From contig JAQTNV010000006.1 of assembly GCA_028713675.1 (NCBI GenBank), positions 2,199 to 66,198 of the forward strand: DNA of 64,000 bases, given 5' to 3'. Below are positions 17,101 to 24,193 of this stretch, piece after piece. The notes beneath the pieces are model-generated. The model was not told the origin of the DNA. It saw only the letters and a program-made list of their open reading frames with translations, and ran no database searches. A program made the translations under genes and the position numbers. Within the stretch, counting starts at the first letter, position 1. Every line of letters starts with the position of its first letter. Origin of the DNA: a bacterium. GTDB lineage: Bacteria; Desulfobacterota; JAPLJL01.

Positions 17101-17994
17101 GGCATCATTATCATCACAATCTTTAGCCCAACAATTAAAATCAAGCTTATTACAGGATGAGTTGCATTCAACTGAACATTTAAGCCACTTATCATTATCT
17201 GCATCGATTTCGTCAGGATCCATTTGACCGTCGCAATTGCTGTCATAACCATCGCAAGACTCTGGGCCGGGGGTTACACATGAATTGTATGGTTGACAGT
17301 CATAAACAGAAGGGTCATCTGGATTACATTGCACGTAATAATCATAATCGTAATCGAAATCCTGTATGTAACAATTTGAGATAAATTGACAATTATCAGT
17401 TGGGTCTACAAGAATATGAAAGGAGTCAGGATCGCGTTGGCATCCAAATTGATATACATAAAAACTTTGATAAAAAATATCACCCTGATCTGTACTAACT
17501 GTAAATAAAATTGATGCCGACCCCGAAAAACCGGATGGGCAATCCGAATCAAAATGCCAAAGACTTAAATTTTTATAAGTTAATTCTTGATAAAAATATG
17601 CATCATTAGAATTTAAAATACTTGCGAACATAATAATATCGTCATTTATAGCACCTTGAATGGAACGTAATGAACCATCAGGAAAATATTCCATATAGTT
17701 ACCTGAGCCTGGATGGTCAAGGAATCCGGCGCCATTGGTTCTATGCCAATGATGACCGGGATCGTAAAGCATGGAAATAAAAATGATTTCTGGATCTAAC
17801 CAAATCCCGCCTGTTATGGGGCTATCCACGCTGACAGTTACCGTAACGTTGCCTAGATGTTGTCCAGAACAGCAACCTGCATATGCCTTGGCTGGCAAAA
17901 AGCTCATGGACAAAGTTAAAAGTATTATTAAAAATGATTCTAAAAAAAAGAATTTCAAAGGATTCTTCGAAGCTGTTCTTTGCTGAACCTTCAT
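11125..17994 (-). CDS. Giant secreted Rhs/YD-repeat polymorphic toxin with MopE-type and FG-GAP repeats
   Basis: The start chosen is ATG 17994, preceded by GAGGGGGG; the product is about 2,289 residues. In order it shows a signal peptide (to about residue 40, cleavage near AYA/GCC) and a roughly 190-residue unique domain. Three MopE-like metal-binding units follow, such as CDDNDASVYPGASEICD at about 280-370, then a DUF6531-type Rhs opening (NVITGNFYTNPQRDL). Next come YD repeats, four FG-GAP repeats (for example GDFDGDGNSDVLAG) and many more YD repeats. Near the end are a Pro/Ser linker, a two-helix transmembrane hairpin and the Rhs core HNDHLGTP...DPEGL. The last 139 residues are the toxin tip, with GPIPRGEWKI and FYIHGDNQTHPGDSSTGCII, a Tlde1/DUF2778-like pattern. 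Combining FG-GAP and YD repeats recalls TcB/TcC cocoons. No T6SS partner gene is nearby. Confidence 0.9.
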   Translation of the reverse strand: MKVQQRTASKNPLKFFFLESFLIILLTLSMSFLPAKAYAGCCSGQHLGNVTVTVSVDSPITGGIWLDPEIIFISMLYDPGHHWHRTNGAGFLDHPGSGNYMEYFPDGSLRSIQGAINDDIIMFASILNSNDAYFYQELTYKNLSLWHFDSDCPSGFSGSASILFTVSTDQGDIFYQSFYVYQFGCQRDPDSFHILVDPTDNCQFISNCYIQDFDYDYDYYVQCNPDDPSVYDCQPYNSCVTPGPESCDGYDSNCDGQMDPDEIDADNDKWLKCSVECNSSCNKLDFNCWAKDCDDNDASVYPGASEICDQKDNNCNGLTDEGLSWDNDGDGYTSKDSCAGSKNDCDDNDASTFPGAQEFCDDKDRNCNDIKGKYDADCIANDDQLGENIDKCAIDQGTDPVNVITGNFYTNPQRDLTLKGENIDIEFYRIYNSQKIYDGPIGFGWVHNYDLSLINLAGGRVKIVREDGKGLYFTPNSFGGYISPRGLKYQLNLNQGVFNLINPQGKIYSFDNTGRLDKITSPVGGILTFTYSPEGRLIKIISSEGPDLTLNYDDVNGKIASITAPEGETLVSYTYDQINNLSEVDYPDGTYTTYSYGAWSYTHNMTSISNYDNYGNALFSEYVKYIYANPNLVREISNSRGESKSFDYYPSDNFTAIFSNTNDIHQGGYYEVHYDPDLGVSTEIMGDDCDCGGSNASDWDASGNNLHRTKYTDKNGNETFYQNYDSRGNPGKIIDPLGNETLYAYHPILNTPLYIIKDSVFGGNNAKKITIYDYDDPPLATDSSNNDPTQFNQNPTNKLHRLIEKGFTYDYSGQIVSYTYVTRYSYESDETNGPSNIIVLTDLNGDIWLVPYLPEGNFGSKIWIANLGLQIPYPVVADYDQDGDFDIALIGTENIYLLQNDGNLNFTTKVIATGLDMSNDYYWGAMATAGDFFEDANHLPDIAIQAGNWRRLIILTKNETNNGEIQFLDGGSFPTPDFVVNATQLKSGDFNNDGHMDLVVGHYANDTCIMFGDGVGNFPTYGCYTGPYCPGSMWQNMGLIHNPIIAVAVIAGDFDGDGNSDVLAGQNHDFDPGQAYFFAGNGQGNLNLVGFDNSVCLNYYLYNYGYDANPWLEVGSGYGFGYGATGDLDGDGKLDVVTSASGLGIIYFHGNGDGTFGPLTQIDPWEGRVDVASGMSMGTGVKKLVSIDGPRTDIGDITQFSYYPDNSEEEYNRGRLRTATDPSGGVTRYENYNLFGNPTEITDPNGHLTLNEYDLRNRLNYSVQKEAGPSGEDFATQYWFDGMGSIRGIQFPNGEWIEYDYENYTHNLTGIYNGNQWVNYGYDYIGNQTFDGINYREFDKNDRLIRIYNPNYEPGTIYTEFENDPNGNLTSQTDDNGNTIQYEYDVLNRLVRISSIPAGQPSSLLASYQYDSQDNLVSVTSFRVPGSAVLTNYSYDDMGRLVQIDSPDSGTTRFQYDEAGNLIAKSDGNGKAFTYQYDSLNRLVIQNDSAGSQVSYAYDQGTNEKGRLSTVTDPSGSSSYEYDQRGNLSQENKTLGSLPFALSYSYDANGNLVSITYPSGREVGFQYENGLVTGVNATLDGEGTTLANNFTYDSNLLSEKAIHFYYGNGLEFEAALNARYNPESWKVRTEEQLNPILVRGYNYDSVDNIVDILMYETQESDQQGIPTRTDHFTYDPLNRLGTASSPAAYGDFVFDYDLAGNRIESTRGSKVTTYLYSSGSNLLTNYNDPLRAWAWTPNSGGSPQARYEAAINGMKQYHKELKKGKNLTPVSAGEVLVNFYGIIKGSGLAEVGVDPGVLFRIWLRDNSTFPSISQLRALVGDDPAHIISQTDYNLIGNFILEAQKLNIFKELEEGTNVSHDANGNIVRIWDEDPAYEEVYEYDAQNQMVKASVNGMVVGEYSYDSQGRRVKKKSFGSEILYIYDQFSNLVSEYDAIAGQYIRDYIWLNGKPLAMIKFNYPPPSPPSPPSSFGGSFCATLGLQKTSRDQMVLFGLILSPFLGLLIYRSVKKKKWILLVLISLGSFGFGLLAFQLSSLQADTTPGEEIFYYHNDHLGTPIKMTDSSENVVWSMDCSPFQELCNITGSITNNLRFPGQYYDAETGLHYNGHRYYSSKLGRYMTADPVSGSPNDPQTYNPYPYVANNPVNLIDPEGLEATCKYSQSTGSLSCVDECKKVSLSALCYSGFMEGKNNPYMQDVKDVGPIPRGEWKINNAFQTIIKRPGHVIRNAIYLRPLANNDVWSTNRKKYDSFYIHGDNQTHPGDSSTGCIICLLKVRQEIIQMGGGSLTVTR
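11545..12063 (-). repeat. 519-bp direct repeat, copy inside the full-length Rhs gene
   Basis: This segment encodes the transmembrane hairpin and the Rhs core end, up to the DPEGL boundary of the toxin tip. Its partner is 9867-10385. The repeat boundaries coincide with the toxin junction on one side and with codon LG(L/F)QKTSRDQ on the other. Confidence 0.9.
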
Positions 17995-18036
17995 CGCCCC
18001 CCTCAATGAGAGAAATTATGAAATTTAGTCAATGTT

Positions 18037-18063
18037 TTTATACCCAAAGGTATTTAATGTCAA
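18037..18063 (-). promoter_or_regulatory. Possible sigma-70 promoter of the Rhs gene
   Basis: On the minus strand a perfect TTGACA lies at 18058-18063 and a TATAAA at 18037-18042, about 45 bp upstream of the Rhs start. The spacer is 15 bp, shorter than the usual 17. Sequence only; transcription has not been shown. Confidence 0.35.
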
Positions 18064-18255
18064 GAAGTATTTACGTACTAACTTAAAGAAATGTTTTTGT
18101 ATTCTGCTTTAGGCACGTTCTTTACATCGTGATTAATAATATTCTTTTCCCTCTAAAAAGATCTTCTGATGCTCTATCCCACGCGCCGTCACATGGTGCA
18201 ATTCCAGAAGTAAAACTGTAAAGAGGGTAAGAATGGTTCTATTCGGCGCAGTCGC

Positions 18256-19866
18256 CTACTTTCCCGGCTTGCCCGGGCCCGGTTTGCTGTTTCGAATCAA
18301 AAGAATCGGGATCACCGCGAGAGCGAGGATTATTGCGGCAAAGAAAAAATCATCGTTGATCGCCTCGACCAGGGCCTGTTTGCCCACCTGCGAACCGATC
18401 AGGACGGTAGCCATGGTGGTTGCCTCCGAGAGTGTCCCTCCGATCGACTGCTGGACGAAATGGGTCAGGGAGGCGGCAATATGCTTGAAGGTGGGGTCGT
18501 ATTGGTTCAGGGCTTGCCCGTAAACGGCGGCATGGAAAATCCCCCGGCGGAGCAGCATGGTTCCCAAAATGGCCACGCCGAAACTTCCCCCGATCTGCCG
18601 GGTGATATTCAAAAGACCGGAAGCCTGGGCGATCTTGTTGCGCGGAACGGCGAGAAGCGCGATGGTGGACAAAGGCGCAAACATCAATCCCATGGCCGCT
18701 CCCCGGATATAAAGAGGGCGCATGATCTGGGAATGCTCGGAGAAAACTGAAAGGAAACTGTTGAGATAGAGGCTAAAAGCCAAAAGGACAATCCCGATTA
18801 CGATCGGGATCTTGGGATTGGCCTTATCGGCCATAATCCCGGAGATGGGGGCCATCACCCCCTGCAGTATGCCCACCGGAAGAAATACCATCCCGGCCTG
18901 GAGAGCGGTATAACCCAGCGACCCCTGAAGATACAAGGGAAGCAGAAAGGTGCTGCCGAACATCCCCAGGCCGAAAATGAACAAGACCAGGTTGGTGACG
19001 GCAAAGTTGAAGCTTCGAAAAAGGCCCAGGTCAATCAGGGGGTCTTTAACCGAAAAGTTATCAATCAGAAACACCACCAAACCGACCAGCGAAATAGCTA
19101 AACAGGTCAGGATAAAATTCGAGGTCCAGCCTCCGGTGTTCCAGGCGGCGTTGCCTTCCGCCAGGGCCAGCAGAAGCGAAACCAGGAAAACGGTCAGGGA
19201 GATAAACCCGACCAGGTCGAAGGAAACGATTTTTTCGGTCTTGTACTCCCGCTGAATGATCCAGGTGGCCAGCATTCCCAGGATCCCCACGGGCACGTTG
19301 ACGTCGAAAATGGCGTGCCACCTGAAATTGTCGATCAGCCATCCGCCGATCATGGGACCGAAGGAAACCGAAGCCGCGGCCGCGATGGACCAGAAACCCA
19401 TCGCAACCCCCCGCTTCTCCACCGGAAATTCCCGGGTCACAATCGCCATCCCGACCGGCATCATCAGGCCGGCCCCGATGCCCTGGATGACCCGGAAAAA
19501 TATCAGCGCGCTCTCGTTCCAGGAAAGCCCGCAGAGCAGCGAACCCAGGGTAAATAAAAACAGTGACCAGAAATAGGTTCTTTTGTAGCCGAAGTGATCG
19601 GCGAGCCAGCCCGAGCTGGGAAGCATCACCGCGAAAACCAGCATGTAGGCGGTGATCACCCATTCGGCTTTGTCCACGCTCACCCCGAAGGTCGCCATGA
19701 TCTTGGGCAGGGCCACATTCACGATGGTCGCGTCCAGAACCGACATGAAGGTACCGATCATGACGTTGGCCAGGACCCACCAGCGGTATAAATCGTGCTG
19801 GTGGTGGAGCGATCCTACCTGGCGGGTCAGGCTTTTGCGGAAATCCTGTGCCGGCGAAGCCGCCAT
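18256..19866 (-). CDS. emrB: DHA2-family 14-TM drug efflux transporter, EmrB/QacA-like
   Basis: The major-facilitator protein has about 14 membrane helices. It carries the DHA2 signature LDATIVNVALP after the first helix, the motif-A-like loop GWLADHFGYKRTY, and motif C with GAGLMMPVGMAI. I prefer ATG 19866 (MAASPAQDF, about 536 residues); the longer frame would start at a TTG and add a hydrophobic 18-residue segment with no support. It is downstream of a HlyD/EmrA-like gene on the same strand. The pair would form a tripartite efflux pump with an outer-membrane TolC-type protein, which is not in the window. The substrate is unknown. Confidence 0.9.
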   Translation of the reverse strand: MAASPAQDFRKSLTRQVGSLHHQHDLYRWWVLANVMIGTFMSVLDATIVNVALPKIMATFGVSVDKAEWVITAYMLVFAVMLPSSGWLADHFGYKRTYFWSLFLFTLGSLLCGLSWNESALIFFRVIQGIGAGLMMPVGMAIVTREFPVEKRGVAMGFWSIAAAASVSFGPMIGGWLIDNFRWHAIFDVNVPVGILGMLATWIIQREYKTEKIVSFDLVGFISLTVFLVSLLLALAEGNAAWNTGGWTSNFILTCLAISLVGLVVFLIDNFSVKDPLIDLGLFRSFNFAVTNLVLFIFGLGMFGSTFLLPLYLQGSLGYTALQAGMVFLPVGILQGVMAPISGIMADKANPKIPIVIGIVLLAFSLYLNSFLSVFSEHSQIMRPLYIRGAAMGLMFAPLSTIALLAVPRNKIAQASGLLNITRQIGGSFGVAILGTMLLRRGIFHAAVYGQALNQYDPTFKHIAASLTHFVQQSIGGTLSEATTMATVLIGSQVGKQALVEAINDDFFFAAIILALAVIPILLIRNSKPGPGKPGK

Positions 19867-19981
19867 CTCAGGCTGTAAAGCGAGAAAGGTTGGACAAGCG
19901 GGAAAGGCGAGAAAGGGCAAAAACTTTCTTCATTGTCCTGTCCCGCGTTTCTCGCGTTTCTCGCATTTCTCGCTTTTCGTC

Positions 19982-21007
19982 CTATTTGACTTTGATCTTG
20001 ACCTCGACCGACATCCCGGGCAGAAGCCGGGGAGGATCGGCATCGCCCGGAGAGGCCGGCATCTCCACCGAGATCTTGACCGGAACCCGCTGGGTCACCT
20101 TGGTGAAATTCCCGGAGGCGTTGTCGGGCGGGATCAGGGAAAACTTGGAAGCGGTATTGGAACCGATCTGGATCACTTTTCCGGAAAAGGCCCGGCCGGA
20201 ATAGGTATCGACGGAAATTTCCACGGGATCGCCGATCCTGATCGCCCCCAGCTTGGTCTCTTCGAAATTAGCGGTGATCCAGACGTGCTCGCTGTCATTG
20301 ATCGAAAAAATCGGCTGGGCGGGCTGGACCACGTCTCCCGGCATCACCCATTTCTTGGCGACCACGCCTTCGAGCGGCGAGGAGATGACGGTATTCTGCA
20401 GTTGGGTCCTGACCACTTCCAGCCGGGCCCGGGAAACCCCCACCTGGGCCTGGGTGATATGGTACTGGGCCTGGGAAATTTCCAGGCCTTTCTGGGCGTG
20501 ATCGAACTGTTCCCTGGTCGCGCTGCCGCCCTTCAACAGGGTCTTCGCCCGTTCGAAGTCTTCCTGGGCCCTTTCCAGGTTGATTTTGGCCAAGGCCACG
20601 TTCTTCTCCGCCTGCTCCAGCTCGGCCTGGGATTGCGCTTCCTGGGCCTTGAGGTCGGAGTTATCCAGGTAAGCCAGGGCCTGCCCCGGCTTGACCCCGT
20701 CGCCTTCCTCCACGGTCAGCTGGGTGACGCGCCCCAGCAATTTCGAACTGATGGAAACCCGGTTCCCATCGAGGTAAGCGTTGTCGGTCGAAACGAACCG
20801 GCGCAGTTTGACGTACCAGTAGGCGACGGCCACGGTGGCCAAAACGGCGAAAATCAGCAGCGGAATGACCACCCGCTTTTTCCGGAAAAGCGGAACTGAA
20901 TCAATGGATTCGTCCCCCCCGTTCTCAGGGTTCACTGATCCGGGCGTTTTCCCGGGCTGGTAATTATCCACGGTCCCCGCCGGCCCTCCCGGACGTTTGC
21001 TTTCCAT
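19982..21007 (-). CDS. emrA: HlyD/EmrA-family membrane fusion protein
   Basis: The 341-residue adaptor has a cytoplasmic polar N-terminus of about 43 residues and one membrane anchor (VVIPLLIFAVLATVAVAYWY). The periplasmic part is a biotinyl-lipoyl-like barrel split by a coiled-coil hairpin (about residues 115-205, rich in Gln/Glu/Ala). STDNAYLDGNRVSISSKLLG near residue 73 is a typical EmrA opening, and PGMSVEVKIKVK closes the protein. The ATG follows a GGAGG site. It lies directly before the EmrB gene, with a 115-bp gap containing degenerate repeats of the kind GCGAGAAA and TTTCTCGCG. It would link EmrB to an outer-membrane channel. Confidence 0.9.
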   Translation of the reverse strand: MESKRPGGPAGTVDNYQPGKTPGSVNPENGGDESIDSVPLFRKKRVVIPLLIFAVLATVAVAYWYVKLRRFVSTDNAYLDGNRVSISSKLLGRVTQLTVEEGDGVKPGQALAYLDNSDLKAQEAQSQAELEQAEKNVALAKINLERAQEDFERAKTLLKGGSATREQFDHAQKGLEISQAQYHITQAQVGVSRARLEVVRTQLQNTVISSPLEGVVAKKWVMPGDVVQPAQPIFSINDSEHVWITANFEETKLGAIRIGDPVEISVDTYSGRAFSGKVIQIGSNTASKFSLIPPDNASGNFTKVTQRVPVKISVEMPASPGDADPPRLLPGMSVEVKIKVK

Positions 21008-21205
21008 GCGTTTACATCCTCCCTTTTCAAAAAATTGGATAAATCATAACCTTCAGATTTATCCCATTCAACTGCTCCCGGTATCGATTATCCGGTCCCC
21101 CGGGATATCGAATTAAAACAGGCTTCGTCGCGGAGTTTGCACGGAAAGGACTGATTATGCTCTTTGCAATGATGAAATTCGGCGTGATCGCGAGGGGAAA
21201 CTGTT

Positions 21206-22231
21206 TTATTTAATCTTCTCCAATTCAGTCAAGGGCATACTGAAAACCCCGCGGCCGTCGAATTTTCCGAAAAGAACCTTGTTCGGCTGCCGCTTCAGCT
21301 CGGTCAGATAAATAATCTCCTCGCCATTCTCGACCCGGATCCGGCAGGAAGAGACCTGGCCGATGCCCCGGATTTTAAACCGGACCAGTTCCCCGGTCCC
21401 GGAGACATATTTCTTGAGAGAACCGCTGCCGGGATCCGCGACCCATAAATTTCCGGCCTGATCCTGGCAGAGGTCGTCGAAAAAATCCATGGTTTTGGCT
21501 TTGGCAAAAACTTTTTCCGCCTGGCCGGACCCCGAGTCAACCCGGTATACCCCCGAAAGTGTTTCGGAAAAATACAGCCGGTTTTCCTTCCCGGAGAAAT
21601 ACATCCCGTTCACGATTTTCCTTCCGCCGGCCCACGGTTCCGGGACGGTGAATCTGCCGTCCGGGCCGATTTTCATCAGGTAAACCGCGCCCCGGGGTCG
21701 CAGGAAACTCATATTGCTCGTGGCTAGATACAAGTTGCCGGACCGGTCAAAAGTCAGGCCGTTGATCCCGGGTAGGTTGCCGGTTAACTTTTCCGCCTTT
21801 TCCAAGTCACGGTCCACCCGGTAAACGGAGCCGCCCTGCTTCAGCCAGTCTTTTTCGCTCGCGGCCACATAAAGCCTGCCGTCCGGGCCGGCGCCTATCC
21901 CCAGGGCACACTCACCGGCAATTTTTTTCGACTTCACCAGTTTGAGTTCGCTTCGGGAGGGACCGTCGATCAGGTTGATCCGCCCGGTGAGGTCGGTGAC
22001 ATAGAGACGGAACGAATCAGGTTCCAGGTAGAGGTTTTCGCATCCATTCATCCCGTCGACCAGCACCACCCCCCGGTAATTCCCCAGGTCCGCCTCCACC
22101 GTCCTGACTTTCATCCGGGAGGACAAACCGGCGCACCCGCCTGACCCGAGCAGAAAAACCAGGGCCAGGAACAGCAGGAAAAGCCGGGCGGGGGCGGGGT
22201 AAATTTTTGCTTTCAGCGAATAAATGCGCAT
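21206..22231 (-). CDS. SMP-30/gluconolactonase-like beta-propeller lipoprotein
   Basis: The 341-residue protein starts with a signal sequence (LFLLFLALVFLLGSGGC) whose Cys at about residue 33 could be lipidated, although the lipobox is imperfect. The rest is a repeated pattern such as GIGAGPDGRLYVAAS, GLTFDRSGNLYLATS and LCQDQAGNLWVADPGSG. This fits a six-bladed propeller of the SMP-30/gluconolactonase/strictosidine-synthase superfamily. The metal site and substrate cannot be assigned from sequence alone. It stands alone, with about 200 bp to the EmrA gene on one side and a repeat-rich gap on the other. It is probably periplasmic. Confidence 0.75.
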   Translation of the reverse strand: MRIYSLKAKIYPAPARLFLLFLALVFLLGSGGCAGLSSRMKVRTVEADLGNYRGVVLVDGMNGCENLYLEPDSFRLYVTDLTGRINLIDGPSRSELKLVKSKKIAGECALGIGAGPDGRLYVAASEKDWLKQGGSVYRVDRDLEKAEKLTGNLPGINGLTFDRSGNLYLATSNMSFLRPRGAVYLMKIGPDGRFTVPEPWAGGRKIVNGMYFSGKENRLYFSETLSGVYRVDSGSGQAEKVFAKAKTMDFFDDLCQDQAGNLWVADPGSGSLKKYVSGTGELVRFKIRGIGQVSSCRIRVENGEEIIYLTELKRQPNKVLFGKFDGRGVFSMPLTELEKIK

Positions 22232-22649
22232 CGGAAAAGCCTCATAAGCATGCGTTGCTCCGGACTCGGGGAAGAACCTTTTTCATGTCTTTCCTCGCTG
22301 GTCCGTCGTTTGGTTTCCGCAGGGCGGGTCAGGATTCTCCCCCGCCGCTTCGCGAGGCAAGCCGCTCGGGATGACAGGGCTCACCTGCTTCGACCCAGCT
22401 CCCGGGTGGAGCCCCACGGCTAAAGCCGTGGCACCTCCACAGATCTTACGGCGGGCGGAACCCGCCGAAGCTTACCCTCCCTCGCTAACCTGTCCGACGT
22501 AGCCTCGGCGAAGTCGGAAACTATGGAGGGTTACCCGCCTGAAGAACATTCATCCGCAGGTAAACCCATGGCCTCCTGCGAAGGCGGGCAAAATGCCGAA
22601 ACGACCGAAGATGAAAACTTAATTGAAAATTTTTAAACCGTCAGACGAT
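22232..22649. other. 418-bp intergenic region, hairpin-rich, no gene
   Basis: No ORF with coding character was found. The region contains the hairpin CCACGGCTAAAGCCGTGG near 22420, a palindromic-repeat relic ending GGGATGACAGG near 22375, and inverted CCTCC/GGAGG-type segments around 22480-22535 (TACCCTCC...GGAGGGTTA). Stacked hairpins like these match the palindromic repeats elsewhere in the window. It could hold a terminator for the RRM gene or the leader of the SMP-30-like gene. Confidence 0.6.
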
Positions 22650-22967
22650 CTAGTATCGGTTGAAATTTCCGCCCTGGCGCTCGCCTCCTCCACCGCCGCG
22701 CCGGTCGAAATCCCGACCTCCGCCTTCCTTGGCCTTCGGAGGATGAGCTTCCCCGATCCGGAGTGTCCGGCCGTCGAAATCGGTGCCGTTCAGGGCTTCC
22801 ATGGCTTTCTGCGCTTCTTCCGGGGTAGCCATTTCCACAAACCCGAAACCCTTTCCGGCAATGATGTTTACTTCCTTGACCTGGCCGTGCTTGGTAAACA
22901 ATTCTTCCAGCTGTTTGTTGACCACGGAATACTTCAGATTGCCGACATAAAGTTTGCTTCCTTGCAT
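22650..22967 (-). CDS. Small RRM-domain RNA-binding protein with Gly-rich tail
   Basis: The start is ATG 22967, eight bases after a clear AAGGAGG, giving 105 residues. A single RNA-recognition motif fills residues 1 to about 80, with RNP2 KLYVGNL at 5-11 and RNP1 KGFGFVEM at about 39-46. The tail is rich in Gly, Arg and Asp. It belongs to the bacterial RNA-binding-protein family related to cyanobacterial Rbp proteins, which have similar RRM-plus-Gly-rich architecture and are often linked to cold or stress. It is monocistronic and preceded by about 100 bp of leader. Confidence 0.92.
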   Translation of the reverse strand: MQGSKLYVGNLKYSVVNKQLEELFTKHGQVKEVNIIAGKGFGFVEMATPEEAQKAMEALNGTDFDGRTLRIGEAHPPKAKEGGGRDFDRRGGGGGERQGGNFNRY

Positions 22968-23069
22968 TGCGAAAACCTCCTTGAAATTTTTCTCCATTGT
23001 TTAATGACCGAAATCAACGCCGAAAATCCAGTTCAGTGCTTTCCCCGCATCACCCCCTTCGCCCCCCGT

Positions 23070-24092
23070 TTAACCGGCCTGGCAGTCAATCAGGATCTTC
23101 ATCTGCCCCGGTTCGTGCAATTTCTGAAACGCCTCTCCGATATCTTGCAAAGGCAAAACCTCGCTGATCGCCACCCGGGGATCGACAAATCCTTTCCCGA
23201 GCAGATCAATGGCCTCGTCGTAATCCGACTTGTGATAGCCAAAGCTGAAATATATCCTGACCTCCTTGGCAAAACAGATCAGGGGCATCAGCCAGGCCTG
23301 TCCCATCATCACCCCCAGGACCACCACCAGGCCGCGGTGCCGGACAATCGAGGAGGCTTCCCCGATGGAATATTCCGTCCCGGCGCAATCCATCACAAAT
23401 TCCGGGGCCCGGCCCTCGTTTTCATGGATAAAGGAAGCCGGCATGTTCTCCGCCGGATCGATCACCGCCTTAACCCCGATCGCCCGGGCTTTCCCGGCCC
23501 GGAAGCCATCCGGTTCGGAAACATACAAATCGGAGACACCCCGGGCCTTCAAGGCGTAAACGCTGAAAATCCCGATCGGCCCCGCCCCCAACACCAGGGC
23601 CAGGTCGTCGCTCTTCGCCCCCAGCATTTTTACGCCGTGAATCGCCACGGCCAGGGGCTCGGTCAGGGCCGCAGTCTTGAGGTCCAGGGTTTTCGGGATC
23701 CGGAAAAGCATGGAGGTTTTCACCAGCATATATTCGGCGAATCCTCCCGGGTTAACCCCCAGCCCGTAGCTCCGGTGGATGCCGTTGCTGCAGATCTGGG
23801 GATGCCCGGACTTGCAGGGATAGCATTCGTAGCAGGAATCCATCGGGAGAATCACAACCGGGGTTCCCTTTTCCCAGCCCTTCACCCCTTCCCCGCAGGC
23901 CTCGACCCACCCGGAAAGCTCATGGCCGATGACGCAATCGGAAGGAAGCAGACCGGTATCGATGAGATGAATGTCCGACCCACAGATCCCGCAGTAAGCG
24001 ACTTTGATCAGCACTTCCCCGGGGCCGGGCTTCGGCAGGGAAATATCGACTATTTCAAAATTTCCTTCGGACTTGACCAGCGCGGCCTTCAT
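23070..24092 (-). CDS. Zinc-dependent medium-chain alcohol/polyol dehydrogenase
   Basis: This is a 340-residue NAD(P)-dependent dehydrogenase. Catalytic zinc ligands are visible as Cys37 (CGICGSD) and His58-Glu59 (GHE). The structural zinc site has four cysteines at 87, 90, 93 and 101 (CYECYPCKSGHPQIC). The Rossmann glycine motif is LVLGAGPIGIFS near 167-178. It is close to threonine/sorbitol dehydrogenase relatives, but the substrate is not clear. No pathway partner is adjacent; the neighbours are the RRM and SPOR genes. Confidence 0.88.
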   Translation of the reverse strand: MKAALVKSEGNFEIVDISLPKPGPGEVLIKVAYCGICGSDIHLIDTGLLPSDCVIGHELSGWVEACGEGVKGWEKGTPVVILPMDSCYECYPCKSGHPQICSNGIHRSYGLGVNPGGFAEYMLVKTSMLFRIPKTLDLKTAALTEPLAVAIHGVKMLGAKSDDLALVLGAGPIGIFSVYALKARGVSDLYVSEPDGFRAGKARAIGVKAVIDPAENMPASFIHENEGRAPEFVMDCAGTEYSIGEASSIVRHRGLVVVLGVMMGQAWLMPLICFAKEVRIYFSFGYHKSDYDEAIDLLGKGFVDPRVAISEVLPLQDIGEAFQKLHEPGQMKILIDCQAG

Positions 24093-24193
24093 AAACGCAG
24101 GATTTTTGTTTTAAGAAAAAATTATGTTCCGGCGATCATTCGAGAAATATTTTTAAGGAAGAAAAAAGGGGAATGAATACAAGGGGATAACCT

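Noticed and set aside
11125-17994. Rhs protein as a type VI secretion effector
   Set aside because: It has a Sec signal peptide, and no VgrG, PAAR, Hcp or Eag chaperone is encoded nearby; a T6SS elsewhere is not excluded.
18256-19920. TTG start for EmrB at 19920
   Set aside because: The extra residues come from the repeat-rich gap and lack a ribosome-binding site; ATG 19866 is more plausible.
19652-20899. 415-codon plus-strand open frame opposite the EmrA gene and the EmrB start
   Set aside because: His/Pro/Gly/Asp-rich composition is typical of an antisense shadow of a GC-rich gene; the minus-strand frames have clear family motifs.
22623-24176. 517-codon plus-strand open frame spanning the RRM and dehydrogenase genes
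   Set aside because: It covers two real minus-strand genes and the gap between them, with shadow-like composition.
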